A DNA stretch of 64,000 nt. Source: Pseudarthrobacter sp. GTDB lineage: Bacteria > Actinomycetota > Actinomycetes > Actinomycetales > Micrococcaceae. The stretch is taken from the NCBI GenBank assembly GCA_031178005.1, contig JAPSJV010000003.1, positions 1 to 64,000 on the forward strand, given 5' to 3'. Both the position numbers and the translations under genes were made by a program. This document shows, in pieces, positions 1 to 8,243 of the stretch; the first letter of the stretch is position 1, and each line of letters begins with the position of its first letter. Under the pieces are notes generated by a model, which was not told the DNA's origin, made no database searches, and saw only the letters and a program-made list of their open reading frames with translations.

Positions 1-35
1 GTAATGCCGCTTAGGTTCGCCGTAAGCGGCATTAC
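1..35 (-). terminator. Hairpin terminator after the cupin gene
   Basis: A perfect 13-bp inverted repeat (positions 1-13 with 23-35, 9-nt loop) lies 44 bp past the stop of the reverse-strand cupin gene. There is no clear T-run inside the window, so this may be a hairpin without the classic tail, as is common in high-GC actinobacteria. It could also serve a gene left of the window. Confidence 0.55.
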
Positions 36-78
36 CTCGCGACGTGGGGTGGGGTGGGTATGTGGAGGCGAAGGGGTT

Positions 79-855
79 TCAGGCCGGAGCCGGCGGTTGC
101 CAGGTGGAGAGCCGGCCGCACATTCCGTATCCGGCCGGACCCGGCCGGGGGAGCGCGCGGGCAACCGCTGCGCCACCAAGTGTCTCCGCCGACCCGCCAG
201 CCAGCGCATCCAGGGCCCGTTCAGTGGCAGCTGCATCTGCCCGCACTTTGTCCTCCCAGATGGCGCGCCACTTTGCCACCTTGGGCCGGACCAATGCCGC
301 AGCAGCCTCGTGGAATCGGGCCAACGCGCCGGGCCCCTCGTTGAGCATGGCCTCCCGGAGCTCCAGATATCCCTCCAATGCGAGATCACGACGACGGCGG
401 GCCGCCTCTGCCACGGCGTCCTCACCTTGTTCCCGTCCCGGCAGCGTGGCGTGGGCTGCGTACAGGTCAGGGTCCGCCAGGAAGCGGGCCGGGAAGGTCA
501 GGACGGCGTCGCCAGCTTCGGGGAGGCCCGCGTTGGACATGATGACGTTCAAGGCAAGCGCGTCAGTATTGACCAGCCGGTGCACGGTGCCAGGACTGAA
601 CCAGAGCAAGGAACCCGCAGAGAGCTCATGCTCCGCCGCGCCGGTCATGCTGAGCGTCTGGACCTGGCCGGTCCCGGAAGTCGCCAAATATGCCTCCGAG
701 GAGACAGTGTGCAGGTGCGGTGAACCGCCGCAAAGGCCGTCGGCGGCCTCCCAGTCGTAGACCTTCAGCCCACTGACGGCCGTTCCACCGGGGAACGCTG
801 GTAGAGCAAGTGAGGGAACCCCGGCGCCCCCATCCGAAACTCCGAGGGACTCCAT
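79..855 (-). CDS. Cupin-domain protein
   Basis: The 258-residue protein starts at the ATG at 853-855, which overlaps the stop of the upstream gene as ATGA; a longer open frame exists but runs into that gene. The middle carries a cupin-type metal-binding pattern (SPHLHTVSSEAYLATSGTG, then SPGTVHRLVN), as seen in sugar isomerases and small-molecule binding cupins. The C-terminal third is helical and charged. It is the last gene of a three-gene operon with a DUF6807 protein and a Gfo/Idh/MocA oxidoreductase, so a step in oxidation or isomerisation of a carbohydrate derivative is plausible. The substrate cannot be read from the sequence. Confidence 0.8.
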   Translation of the reverse strand: MESLGVSDGGAGVPSLALPAFPGGTAVSGLKVYDWEAADGLCGGSPHLHTVSSEAYLATSGTGQVQTLSMTGAAEHELSAGSLLWFSPGTVHRLVNTDALALNVIMSNAGLPEAGDAVLTFPARFLADPDLYAAHATLPGREQGEDAVAEAARRRRDLALEGYLELREAMLNEGPGALARFHEAAAALVRPKVAKWRAIWEDKVRADAAATERALDALAGGSAETLGGAAVARALPRPGPAGYGMCGRLSTWQPPAPA

Positions 856-1814
856 CAGCCGGCCGTCTCCGCCAGCAGCCCGGCGGCACGTCCCGCGAGC
901 CCGGCGGCCCGTCCGGCGTCGGACGTTCCATCGGCGATGACCACGGCGTAACGGAAGCGGAGGGTGGAACCGGCCGTGAACAGCACCTCTTCGTTGAAGA
1001 ATGGAGCCGGGCCCATGCATGGGAACGGCTCGGTGCGGGCGAACCACTCAGGCTGCGGGTTGCCGGCGGATGGGTCGTCCACCATAACGATCGTGGAGAA
1101 ACGGCAGGTCTCGTCGTGCTGGCCGACAAAAGCCAGCCAGGGAGCACGCTGTCCTCGGAGCTCCTCGCCGGTGGCGCCGCCGGGGCCAAGAATGGTTCCT
1201 CCGGTGAAGTCCCGCGGGCCCCGCCAGAAGAGGCCGCCATAGCCGGCGTTCTCGCGGCCTTCCGTGGTGGGGGAGCCTATGTGGATGTCCGCGCCGGAGA
1301 CGTTGGTCATGGCGGTTTCGAAAATGAGCGTCCACGACTCATCGTCCCCGCCCGGCACGGCCTGGAACGTACGCTCCTCCTCAACCACCAGCGCACCCGG
1401 CTCCGTGATCCACTGCAGGCTGTGCGCGAAAGTGAAAGTACCGCCGTCGGACCCCGCGGCAGTTACGGCCTGGTGACGCATGGCGCCGTTGTTGGGCAGC
1501 CACTGGTAGTCCTTGCCGCGGCGGTAGCTGGGACCGCCCCAGAAGTTGTCCGGGCCGAGGTGCGGCAGGGACCAGGCAATGCCCTTGTGCCAGGTGTGGT
1601 CGTGCGGGCGGTAGGCCGTGACCGCGTTGCCGCCGCGGGTCCGGAGCGGGTGGAAATAGGGGCGCGGCGATTCGTTCTGCTCGTCAGTGGCGACGTACGT
1701 GTAGGCCAGGAGAGCGACGCCGTCGAAGGTCACCTCGACCGTCTGGCCGTCGTCGCTCCAGTCCATTCCGGACGGTGTGGTGGTGGATGCGGTGTCAGGA
1801 AGTGCGTGGCTCAT
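855..1814 (-). CDS. DUF6807 (PmoA-annotated) family protein
   Basis: A soluble 319-residue protein with the DUF6807 pattern: a beta-rich fold with PRPYFHPLRT near residue 50, then HDHTWHKGIAWS and a late MVDDPSAGNPQPEWFARTE segment. Databases often call this family methane oxygenase PmoA, but it has no membrane segments and no relation to particulate methane monooxygenase. The family typically sits beside Gfo/Idh/MocA oxidoreductases in sugar-related operons, as here. Both ends overlap neighbours by 4 bp or less (ATGA junctions), which implies translational coupling. Its biochemical role is not established; carbohydrate binding or modification is inferred from context. Confidence 0.82.
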   Translation of the reverse strand: MSHALPDTASTTTPSGMDWSDDGQTVEVTFDGVALLAYTYVATDEQNESPRPYFHPLRTRGGNAVTAYRPHDHTWHKGIAWSLPHLGPDNFWGGPSYRRGKDYQWLPNNGAMRHQAVTAAGSDGGTFTFAHSLQWITEPGALVVEEERTFQAVPGGDDESWTLIFETAMTNVSGADIHIGSPTTEGRENAGYGGLFWRGPRDFTGGTILGPGGATGEELRGQRAPWLAFVGQHDETCRFSTIVMVDDPSAGNPQPEWFARTEPFPCMGPAPFFNEEVLFTAGSTLRFRYAVVIADGTSDAGRAAGLAGRAAGLLAETAG

Positions 1815-2971
1815 ACGTTGCTCGTTTCGAGTTTCCAGGGTTCCAGCCGGCCGTCGGCGCGGTCAAAGAACGGGTTTCCTTCGGTGATGCTGCCGCTGCG
1901 GACGGACTGTCCGGTGATGGCGCTGGAGTAGATGCCGGCCGCGAGTTCCATGGTGGCGTAGGCATCGGACAACGTGACGGGCAGGTCTGTTCCTGCCTTC
2001 AGCGCCGCCACAATCTGCCGGTACTGGGCGGCGTGGCCACTGGTTCCCTCGGAAGTGTCGGCGTCCCAGATTTCCTGCAGGTGCTCCATCCCGGGGGCCG
2101 GAGTGAAGCGCCAGTGGGAGTCGTCGTAGCCGTAGAGGTGCTCCACTTCCACCGTTGCGTTCTCGTAGTCGAACCGCAGCTGGGAGGTTTCGCGTGGTGA
2201 GATGACCGAGTTGATCACGGTGCTCAAGGCCCCGGATTCAAACCTCACAACGGCCATGGAAACGTCCTCGGTCTCCGTGCGGCGCGCCAGCTTTCCGGCG
2301 AAGGCGGTGACCTCCTGCCACGGTCCCCACAGGTGGAGGAGGAGATCGAACTGGTGGATCCCGTGGCCCATGGTGGGGCCGCCGCCTTCAATGTCCCACT
2401 GCCCGCGCCACGGCACGTCGAAGTAGGCCTGGTCCCGGAACCACAGCGTGTTGCAGTATCCGGTGAGCGGCGCGCCCAACACGCCGGACTCCTGGAGCCG
2501 ACGCAACTTCAGCACGGCGCCGCCGAACCGGTGCTGGAAGACGCAGCTGACGCGCTTTCCGGATGCCGCTTCCGCCTCCTGGAGTCCGGTCAGTTCACGG
2601 AGGGACAGCCCCGGAGGCTTCTCCACAACCACGTTCAGGCCGAGTGCCAGCGCCTGCTTGGCAAGGGAAGCGTGCGACGACGGCGGCGTGCAGATTGCCA
2701 CCAGGTCCAGTCCCAGCCGCGCGGCTTCCTCCAGGCTGGCTGCCGTGGTGGTCACACCCCAGGTGCCGGCGAAATCCCGGGCACGGTCCTGGTCGATGTC
2801 CACGGCGACCACCAGCTCGGCGCCGCTCTGGGTCAAGGCCTGGGCATGAGCGGCGGCGATGCCGCCAGTGCCGATGATGCCTGCGCGGACGGGGGTTTCC
2901 CCGGGTGCGCTATTGGTTGGAGCTGCGGTTTGGTCCGCCGGGGCTTGGTCCGGAAATTCTGGGGGATTCAT
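1811..2971 (-). CDS. Gfo/Idh/MocA family NAD(P)-dependent oxidoreductase
   Basis: A 386-residue protein with an N-terminal Rossmann fold (GIIGTGGIAAAHAQAL near residues 32-47, then acidic VVAVDIDQDRA) and the family's EKP motif (NVVVEKPPGLSLREL), whose Lys takes part in catalysis. The C-terminal half is the family's open beta-sheet domain (FRDQAYFDVPWRGQWDIEGGG, MGHGIHQFDLLLHLWGPW). About 25 Pro/Ala-rich residues precede the nucleotide-binding domain, so a downstream start cannot be excluded. It is the first gene of the operon and lies directly behind a near-consensus promoter. Members oxidise sugars, inositols or their derivatives; the exact substrate is unknown. Confidence 0.88.
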   Translation of the reverse strand: MNPPEFPDQAPADQTAAPTNSAPGETPVRAGIIGTGGIAAAHAQALTQSGAELVVAVDIDQDRARDFAGTWGVTTTAASLEEAARLGLDLVAICTPPSSHASLAKQALALGLNVVVEKPPGLSLRELTGLQEAEAASGKRVSCVFQHRFGGAVLKLRRLQESGVLGAPLTGYCNTLWFRDQAYFDVPWRGQWDIEGGGPTMGHGIHQFDLLLHLWGPWQEVTAFAGKLARRTETEDVSMAVVRFESGALSTVINSVISPRETSQLRFDYENATVEVEHLYGYDDSHWRFTPAPGMEHLQEIWDADTSEGTSGHAAQYRQIVAALKAGTDLPVTLSDAYATMELAAGIYSSAITGQSVRSGSITEGNPFFDRADGRLEPWKLETSNV

Positions 2972-3006
2972 GGGGTCCTTAGCAGGTGCCGAGTGGGTCG
3001 CCCTCC

Positions 3007-3036
3007 ATTATGTGATCGATAACTTTTTGCTGTCAA
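3007..3036 (-). promoter_or_regulatory. Near-consensus promoter with operator-like palindrome in the spacer
   Basis: On the reverse strand, TTGACA (3031-3036) and CATAAT (3007-3012) are separated by 18 bp, about 35 bp upstream of the oxidoreductase start. The spacer holds TTATCGATCA (3013-3022), an imperfect CG-centred palindrome of the kind bound by LacI- or GntR-type repressors. A strong promoter with an operator between the boxes suggests repression in the absence of an inducer. The cognate regulator is not adjacent. Confidence 0.6.
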
Positions 3037-3069
3037 GGGTTTCGGAAAGCCCATTCCCAGAGAGCGCGG

Positions 3070-4482
3070 TCAGGCCTGCGGGACTACTGCGATCGTCGTC
3101 CGGCTCGGGGGCTTGACCGGCAGCAGCACCAGCAGGCCCAGCAGGAGGACCACCATGATGCCCAGGATTCCCCACCGCTGTGCCTCGCCCGGAGCCACCA
3201 GCGGCGTGGCGATGGCGATGCAGAGCGTGAACAGTGCGGGAGCCAGGAAGCTGACAGCCCGGCCGGTGGTGGCATACAGGCCAAAGAGCTCGCCGGATTC
3301 GCCGTCTGGTGCAAGCCGGGCCAGATAGGCCCGTGACGAGGCCTGCGCCGGGCCAACAAACAGGCAAAGGAACAAGCCAAACACCCAGAACGTGGTGCTG
3401 CCGGCCCAAGCCGCACCAAAGAAGACGTAGTCGCCGTTACCCAGGACCAGGATTACCGTCCCCGCGATCAGGAGCCCCACCAGCGAGCCGAGGATCACGT
3501 TCTTGGGACCGATCCTGTCATCCAGGAAGCCGCCCACGATGGCGCCAGCGGCGGCCACCACGTTGCCGAAGATTGCGAACACAATCACTTGCGGCAGCGT
3601 AAAGCCGAACGTCCCCGCCGCGATCACGCCGCCAAAGGTAAAGACTGCGGCTAGGCCGTCGCGGAACACGGCACTGGCCAGCAGGAAAAAGATGGTGTGC
3701 GGGCTGGTCCTGTAGATGGCCTTGATCCGCTTGAGCAGGAGCTTATAGGAATCGATGATGCCCAGGGTTTTGCTATGCGGGGGTTTGGGCAGCTCGGGCA
3801 CGGCGAACATGACGGGCAGCGCGAAGATCAGGAACCACAAGGCGGAGAACACTGCCACCAGGCGGATATTGAGGCCGTCCTCCGTGGCTGAACCGAACCA
3901 GTCGAAGCTGGGCTGGACAAAAAGCTGGAGCACCGCCAGCAGCGCCACGATGCCGCCCAGGTATCCCATGCCCCAGCCGAAGCCGCTCACTTTTCCGATG
4001 GTCTGCGGGGTGGAGATCTGGGCCAGCATGGCGTTGTAATTCACGCCGGCGAACTCGAAGAAGACGTTGCCCAGGGCGATCAGGGAGACGCCCAGCAGCA
4101 GGAACTCGGCCTGCGGGTACACGAAGAAGCACAGACCTGTCAGGACCGCGACTGCCACTGTGTTCACGCCAAGCCAGAGTTTGCGGCGGCCACCGGTGTC
4201 CGAGCGTTGCCCTGTCACCGGGGCAAGCAGCGCGATCGCCACGCCCGCCACGGCGAGGGCCGCGCCCAGCAAAGCCGAAGCCCGGTCTTCTCCGCCAAAG
4301 GCGTCCGACGTCAGGTAAACCGTGAAGACGAAGGTGGTCATCACCGCATTAAATGCGGCAGATCCCCAGTCCCAGGCGGCCCAGGCAAGGACACGTCCCT
4401 TGCTGGTGACGTTCGGGCCCGCCTCGAGTTCCGACAGTTTGGACGAGGGAAGCCTGCTCCCGGATGCGCTTGAGCTGCTCAT
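3070..4482 (-). CDS. MFS transporter, Atg22/UMF1-like
   Basis: The 470-residue protein begins with about 25 hydrophilic residues and then about 12 hydrophobic segments. The pattern AWAAWDWGSAAFNAVMTTFV at the first membrane segment is typical of the UMF1/Atg22-like branch of the major facilitator superfamily. Further support is the loop after segment 2 (GQRSDTGGRRKLWL), the usual MFS loop 2-3 signature position, and GGFLDDRIGPKNVI in the second half. Bacterial members are uncharacterised exporters or permeases. It runs in the same direction as the upstream oxidoreductase operon but that operon has its own promoter. Confidence 0.85.
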   Translation of the reverse strand: MSSSSASGSRLPSSKLSELEAGPNVTSKGRVLAWAAWDWGSAAFNAVMTTFVFTVYLTSDAFGGEDRASALLGAALAVAGVAIALLAPVTGQRSDTGGRRKLWLGVNTVAVAVLTGLCFFVYPQAEFLLLGVSLIALGNVFFEFAGVNYNAMLAQISTPQTIGKVSGFGWGMGYLGGIVALLAVLQLFVQPSFDWFGSATEDGLNIRLVAVFSALWFLIFALPVMFAVPELPKPPHSKTLGIIDSYKLLLKRIKAIYRTSPHTIFFLLASAVFRDGLAAVFTFGGVIAAGTFGFTLPQVIVFAIFGNVVAAAGAIVGGFLDDRIGPKNVILGSLVGLLIAGTVILVLGNGDYVFFGAAWAGSTTFWVFGLFLCLFVGPAQASSRAYLARLAPDGESGELFGLYATTGRAVSFLAPALFTLCIAIATPLVAPGEAQRWGILGIMVVLLLGLLVLLPVKPPSRTTIAVVPQA

Positions 4483-4662
4483 ACGCTGATGCTAGCCGCC
4501 TGGCAGGCGGATGTGCGCAGCATCACCGAAGAGGCCGGCCAACCGCGACCCCGCGGTCAAACTGTCAGTGGCTGGTTGGTAAACTGTCCGGACTGACATC
4601 TTACGAATGAACCGCCTGCTCTAACTCTTGATAATCGAATCCCTGACGTTGCGGAGATACCA

Positions 4663-7600
4663 GTGATCACAGTCCTTGCCCTGCACTTTGTGGTGGCTGC
4701 TGTGGCTCCGGTTCTCTTCAGGAGGTTCGGCCGGAGCGCGTTCTACGGGTTGGCCCTGGTTCCGGCGGGCGCGTTCATTTGGCTGCTTTTCCAGCACCCG
4801 GCGGTGTATCCGGGGGAGCAGCCTGGCCGGCTGCAGGAAGTCATCCCCTGGATTCCGGGGCTGCAACTCGAGCTGGCTTTCCGCATGGACGCCCTGGCCT
4901 GGGTGATGTCCCTGCTGGTGCTGGGCGTGGGCGCACTGGTGCTGGTTTATTGCGCCCGGTATTTCCACAAGGACGACGCCGATCTGGGCGGCTTCGGTGC
5001 ACAGCTCCTGGCTTTCGCAGGGGCCATGTTCGGCTTGGTCACCGCGGACGATCTTCTCCTGATGTTCATCTTCTGGGAGCTCACTACCGTACTGTCCTAT
5101 CTGCTGATTGGTTACGCACGCACCCGGCTGTCCGCACGGCGGTCCGCGCTGCAGGCCCTGATCGTCACTACCGCCGGTGGACTGGCCATGCTGGTGGGCC
5201 TGATCATGCTGGGCTTCACTGCCGGGACGTACCGCATCTCCGACATCCTGGAGAAGGCTCCAGCACTGGTTGCCGGGCCTGCCGCCGGAACTGTTGCTGC
5301 CGCCGTCGTGCTGATCCTGGTGGGAGCCATCACCAAGTCCGCCCTGGTCCCGTTCCATTTCTGGCTGCCCGGCGCCATGGCGGCCCCCACCCCCGTGAGT
5401 GCCTACCTGCATGCGGCGGCCATGGTGAAGGCCGGAATCTACATCGTGGCCCGGCTGGCCCCGGGGTTTGCGGAGACCGCTTTCTGGCTTCCGTTGGTGC
5501 TGGGACTGGGCCTGGCCACCATGCTGGTGGGCGGCTACCGGGCCCTCCGCCAGACGGACATCAAGCTGATCCTCGCCTACGGAACCGTCAGCCAGCTGGG
5601 CTTCCTCACCATGGTGGTGGGGCTGGGCACCCCGGACGCGGCGCTTGCGGGCCTGGCCATGCTGCTGGCCCACGGGTTGTTCAAGGCCACGCTGTTCCTG
5701 GTGGTGGGCATCATCGACCACCAGGCCGGCACACGGGACATCGCCAAGCTGTCCGGCGTCTTCGGGTCTGCCCGGGCGCTCGGGATTGTGGCCGGCATAG
5801 GCGCCGCCTCCATGGCCGGGATGCCGCTGCTGGCTGGATTTGTGGCCAAGGAATCGGTGCTGGAAGCGTTCCTGCACCACCTGGAATCGGACCCTGGAAC
5901 CCCGTGGCCCCTGATCGTCCTGGCCGGTATAGTCCTCGGTTCGGTGCTCACCTTTGCTTACAGCGCCCGCTTTATGTGGGGCGCCTTCGCCACCAAGCCG
6001 GGCGTTGAGCGCACGCCGTTCAAGCCGATCACGCCGTCGTTCCTGGCGGCGCCTGCCATACTTTCCGCGCTTACCCTCGTGTACGGGGTGTGGCCGGTGG
6101 CGGTAGACGCGTGGATCCAGCCATACGCGGCGCTTTTCACAGACGGGAACGACGCCGGTGTATCCGTTGCCGAAGCGGGCCACCTGGCGCTGTGGCATGG
6201 GCTGACCCCGGCCCTGGGCCTTACGGTCCTCACCTTTGTGCTGGGCGGGGCCATGTACTTCGGCCGGAACTGGGTGTCCTGGATGCAGGAGCGGGTGCCG
6301 GGCTGGGTGGACGGGGACCGCGCCTACCAGCTGACCATCGGTGCGCTCGACGACGTCGCGGTGTGGGTCACCGGCCGCACGCAGCGTGGTTCCCTGTATT
6401 TCTACCTGGCCGTGATCCTGAGCGTGGCGGTGGCGCTGCCGCTGTCCGCCATGCTGCTGGCCGGCAAGCCACTGCCCGGCGGCCTCTACTTCATCGATCC
6501 GAACTCGCCGCTGCAGCTGGTGATCGCGGTAGCCATCGTGATCGGCGCGGTGGCCGCAGTGCGCGCCAACAAACGGTTCCTTGCCGTGCTGATGGTCTCC
6601 GTCACCGGATACGGCATCGCACTGATGTTCGCCCTCCAGGGCGCGCCGGACCTGGCCCTGACCCAGATGCTGGTGGAGACCATCATCCTGGTGGCGTTTG
6701 TGCTCGGAATGCGGAGCCTTCCCGCGGAGCTGCGGGACCGGACCGGCGGCAAGTACCGGCTGGTCCGCGTCATCATCGGGGTGGCGTTCGGCGTCACCAT
6801 GATCTTTGTGGCCATTTACGCCATGGGTGCCCGGGTGGCGGCACCGGTGTCCCTGCAGTTCCCGGAACTGGCGTACGACGGCGGCGGCGGGCTGAACATC
6901 GTCAACGTCACCCTGGTGGACATCCGGGTATGGGACACCTTCGGCGAAATCGCGGTGCTGGCGCTGGCCGCCACGGGGGTCGCCAGCCTCATCTTCATCA
7001 AGGGCCGTGGAGACCGGGTCCGTCCGGCAAGGTCGCAGGGTGCGTGGGAGCACAGCGGAGCAGCGGTGGATGCCAGCTCGCGCGCGGGCGCCGCGCTGGG
7101 ACTTTCCCGCAAGTTCGCCTCCGCCACGCGGGACGCCTGGATTGTTGCCGGCCACACTCTTGCCCCCGAACGGCGCTCGATTATTTTCGAGGTAGTCACC
7201 AGGCTCCTGTTCCACTCCATGATCGTCTTCTCCCTCTACCTGCTCTTCGCAGGCCACAACCTGCCCGGAGGCGGGTTCGCCGGCGGCTTGGTGGCAGGCC
7301 TCGCGCTCACCATCCGCTACCTGGCAGGCGGCCGCTTCGAGCTCCGCGAGGCCACCCCGATCAGCGCCGGGAAGCTCCTGGGTGCGGGCCTGGCAACCGC
7401 GGCCGCATCCGGCGTCGTGCCTTTGCTCCTCGGTGCGGAAGTCTTCCAGACCGCCATCCTGCAGTTCTGGCTGCCGGTGTTCGGGGACGTTAAATTTGTT
7501 ACTTCCACGTTGTTCGACATCGGCGTCTACACGGTGGTGGTGGGCCTGGTGCTCGATGTGCTGCGCAGCCTGGGCGCCGAAATTGACGAGAACGTCGAGG

Positions 7601-7698
7601 CGAATGCCCGGCAGGACGGCCGGATCATGCTGGATGAGACCGACTCCGACGAAGAACTCACCGTCCATGCCCAAACGCCTACGGGAGGTGGCTCATGA
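4663..7698 (+). CDS. mrpA: Mrp Na+/H+ antiporter subunit A, fused to an MrpB domain
   Basis: A 1011-residue polytopic membrane protein starting at GTG. Residues about 1-770 are the MrpA/NuoL-like proton channel part (FMWGAFATKPG, TKSALVPFHFWLPGAMAAPT, VKAGIYIVARL). The middle carries the DUF4040/MrpA C-terminal region (FALQGAPDLALTQMLVETII). Residues about 840-985 form an MnhB domain (LFAGHNLPGGGFAGGLVAGL), so A and B are one polypeptide and no separate mrpB exists, as in many actinobacteria. The complex expels Na+ (or other monovalent cations) in exchange for protons and supports alkali and salt tolerance. The stop overlaps the mrpC start (ATGA). Confidence 0.95.
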   Translation: MITVLALHFVVAAVAPVLFRRFGRSAFYGLALVPAGAFIWLLFQHPAVYPGEQPGRLQEVIPWIPGLQLELAFRMDALAWVMSLLVLGVGALVLVYCARYFHKDDADLGGFGAQLLAFAGAMFGLVTADDLLLMFIFWELTTVLSYLLIGYARTRLSARRSALQALIVTTAGGLAMLVGLIMLGFTAGTYRISDILEKAPALVAGPAAGTVAAAVVLILVGAITKSALVPFHFWLPGAMAAPTPVSAYLHAAAMVKAGIYIVARLAPGFAETAFWLPLVLGLGLATMLVGGYRALRQTDIKLILAYGTVSQLGFLTMVVGLGTPDAALAGLAMLLAHGLFKATLFLVVGIIDHQAGTRDIAKLSGVFGSARALGIVAGIGAASMAGMPLLAGFVAKESVLEAFLHHLESDPGTPWPLIVLAGIVLGSVLTFAYSARFMWGAFATKPGVERTPFKPITPSFLAAPAILSALTLVYGVWPVAVDAWIQPYAALFTDGNDAGVSVAEAGHLALWHGLTPALGLTVLTFVLGGAMYFGRNWVSWMQERVPGWVDGDRAYQLTIGALDDVAVWVTGRTQRGSLYFYLAVILSVAVALPLSAMLLAGKPLPGGLYFIDPNSPLQLVIAVAIVIGAVAAVRANKRFLAVLMVSVTGYGIALMFALQGAPDLALTQMLVETIILVAFVLGMRSLPAELRDRTGGKYRLVRVIIGVAFGVTMIFVAIYAMGARVAAPVSLQFPELAYDGGGGLNIVNVTLVDIRVWDTFGEIAVLALAATGVASLIFIKGRGDRVRPARSQGAWEHSGAAVDASSRAGAALGLSRKFASATRDAWIVAGHTLAPERRSIIFEVVTRLLFHSMIVFSLYLLFAGHNLPGGGFAGGLVAGLALTIRYLAGGRFELREATPISAGKLLGAGLATAAASGVVPLLLGAEVFQTAILQFWLPVFGDVKFVTSTLFDIGVYTVVVGLVLDVLRSLGAEIDENVEANARQDGRIMLDETDSDEELTVHAQTPTGGGS

Positions 7699-8243
7699 GC
7701 ATCAACCTCACCCTGCTCTGCGTGATGGGGGCGCTCTACGCCTGCGGCATCTACCTGCTCCTCGAACGCAGCCTCACCCGCGTCCTGCTGGGCCTGATGA
7801 TGATGGCCAACGCCACCAACCTGCTGCTCCTGACCACCGGCGGTTATGCCGGCCTCGCTCCGCTTTATGACAAGTCCAGGGCAGCGGGAGACTACAACGA
7901 CCCCCTGCCGCAGGCCCTGATCCTGACATCGATCGTGATTTCCTTCGCGGTGACGTCCTTTATGCTCGGCATCATTTACCGCACGTGGGTGCTGGGCCGC
8001 CGTGATGAAATCCAGATTGACCTTGAGGACCGCAAGGTGGCCCGTACTCCCAGCTTCGATGCGGAGGACGACGCCGAGATCCCACTGGAGACGTCCGAGT
8101 TTCCGCTGCTCCCCAGGGATGTTCCGGACAATGGTGAAACCATCAAGGCGGGCAGCGGCCGGATGGCCGTCCGGGATGCCGTACTCGAAGAGAAACCAGG
8201 GTCCAAGAATGTCACTCCCGGTCCGGACGGAGGCCTGAAGTGA
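7695..8243 (+). CDS. mrpC: Mrp Na+/H+ antiporter subunit C
   Basis: The NuoK-like subunit, here 182 residues. The first ~115 residues hold three membrane helices with the family pattern GIYLLLERSLTRVLLGLMMM and NATNLLLLTTGG, then DPLPQALILTSIVISFAV. About 65 hydrophilic residues follow, longer than the typical ~115-residue MrpC, and have no recognised domain. Both ends overlap neighbours by 4 bp, so translation is likely coupled to mrpA and mrpD. Confidence 0.95.
   Translation: MSINLTLLCVMGALYACGIYLLLERSLTRVLLGLMMMANATNLLLLTTGGYAGLAPLYDKSRAAGDYNDPLPQALILTSIVISFAVTSFMLGIIYRTWVLGRRDEIQIDLEDRKVARTPSFDAEDDAEIPLETSEFPLLPRDVPDNGETIKAGSGRMAVRDAVLEEKPGSKNVTPGPDGGLK

Noticed and set aside
855..1814. 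Particulate methane monooxygenase subunit PmoA, as such proteins are often labelled.
   Set aside because: The protein is soluble, lacks membrane helices and sits in a sugar-type operon; the label is a known misnomer.
4621..7674. A reverse-strand open frame of about 1000 codons opposite mrpA, rich in His, Gln and Gly.
   Set aside because: It mirrors codon bias of the clearly conserved mrpA frame; composition is that of an antisense shadow and it has no recognisable domain.
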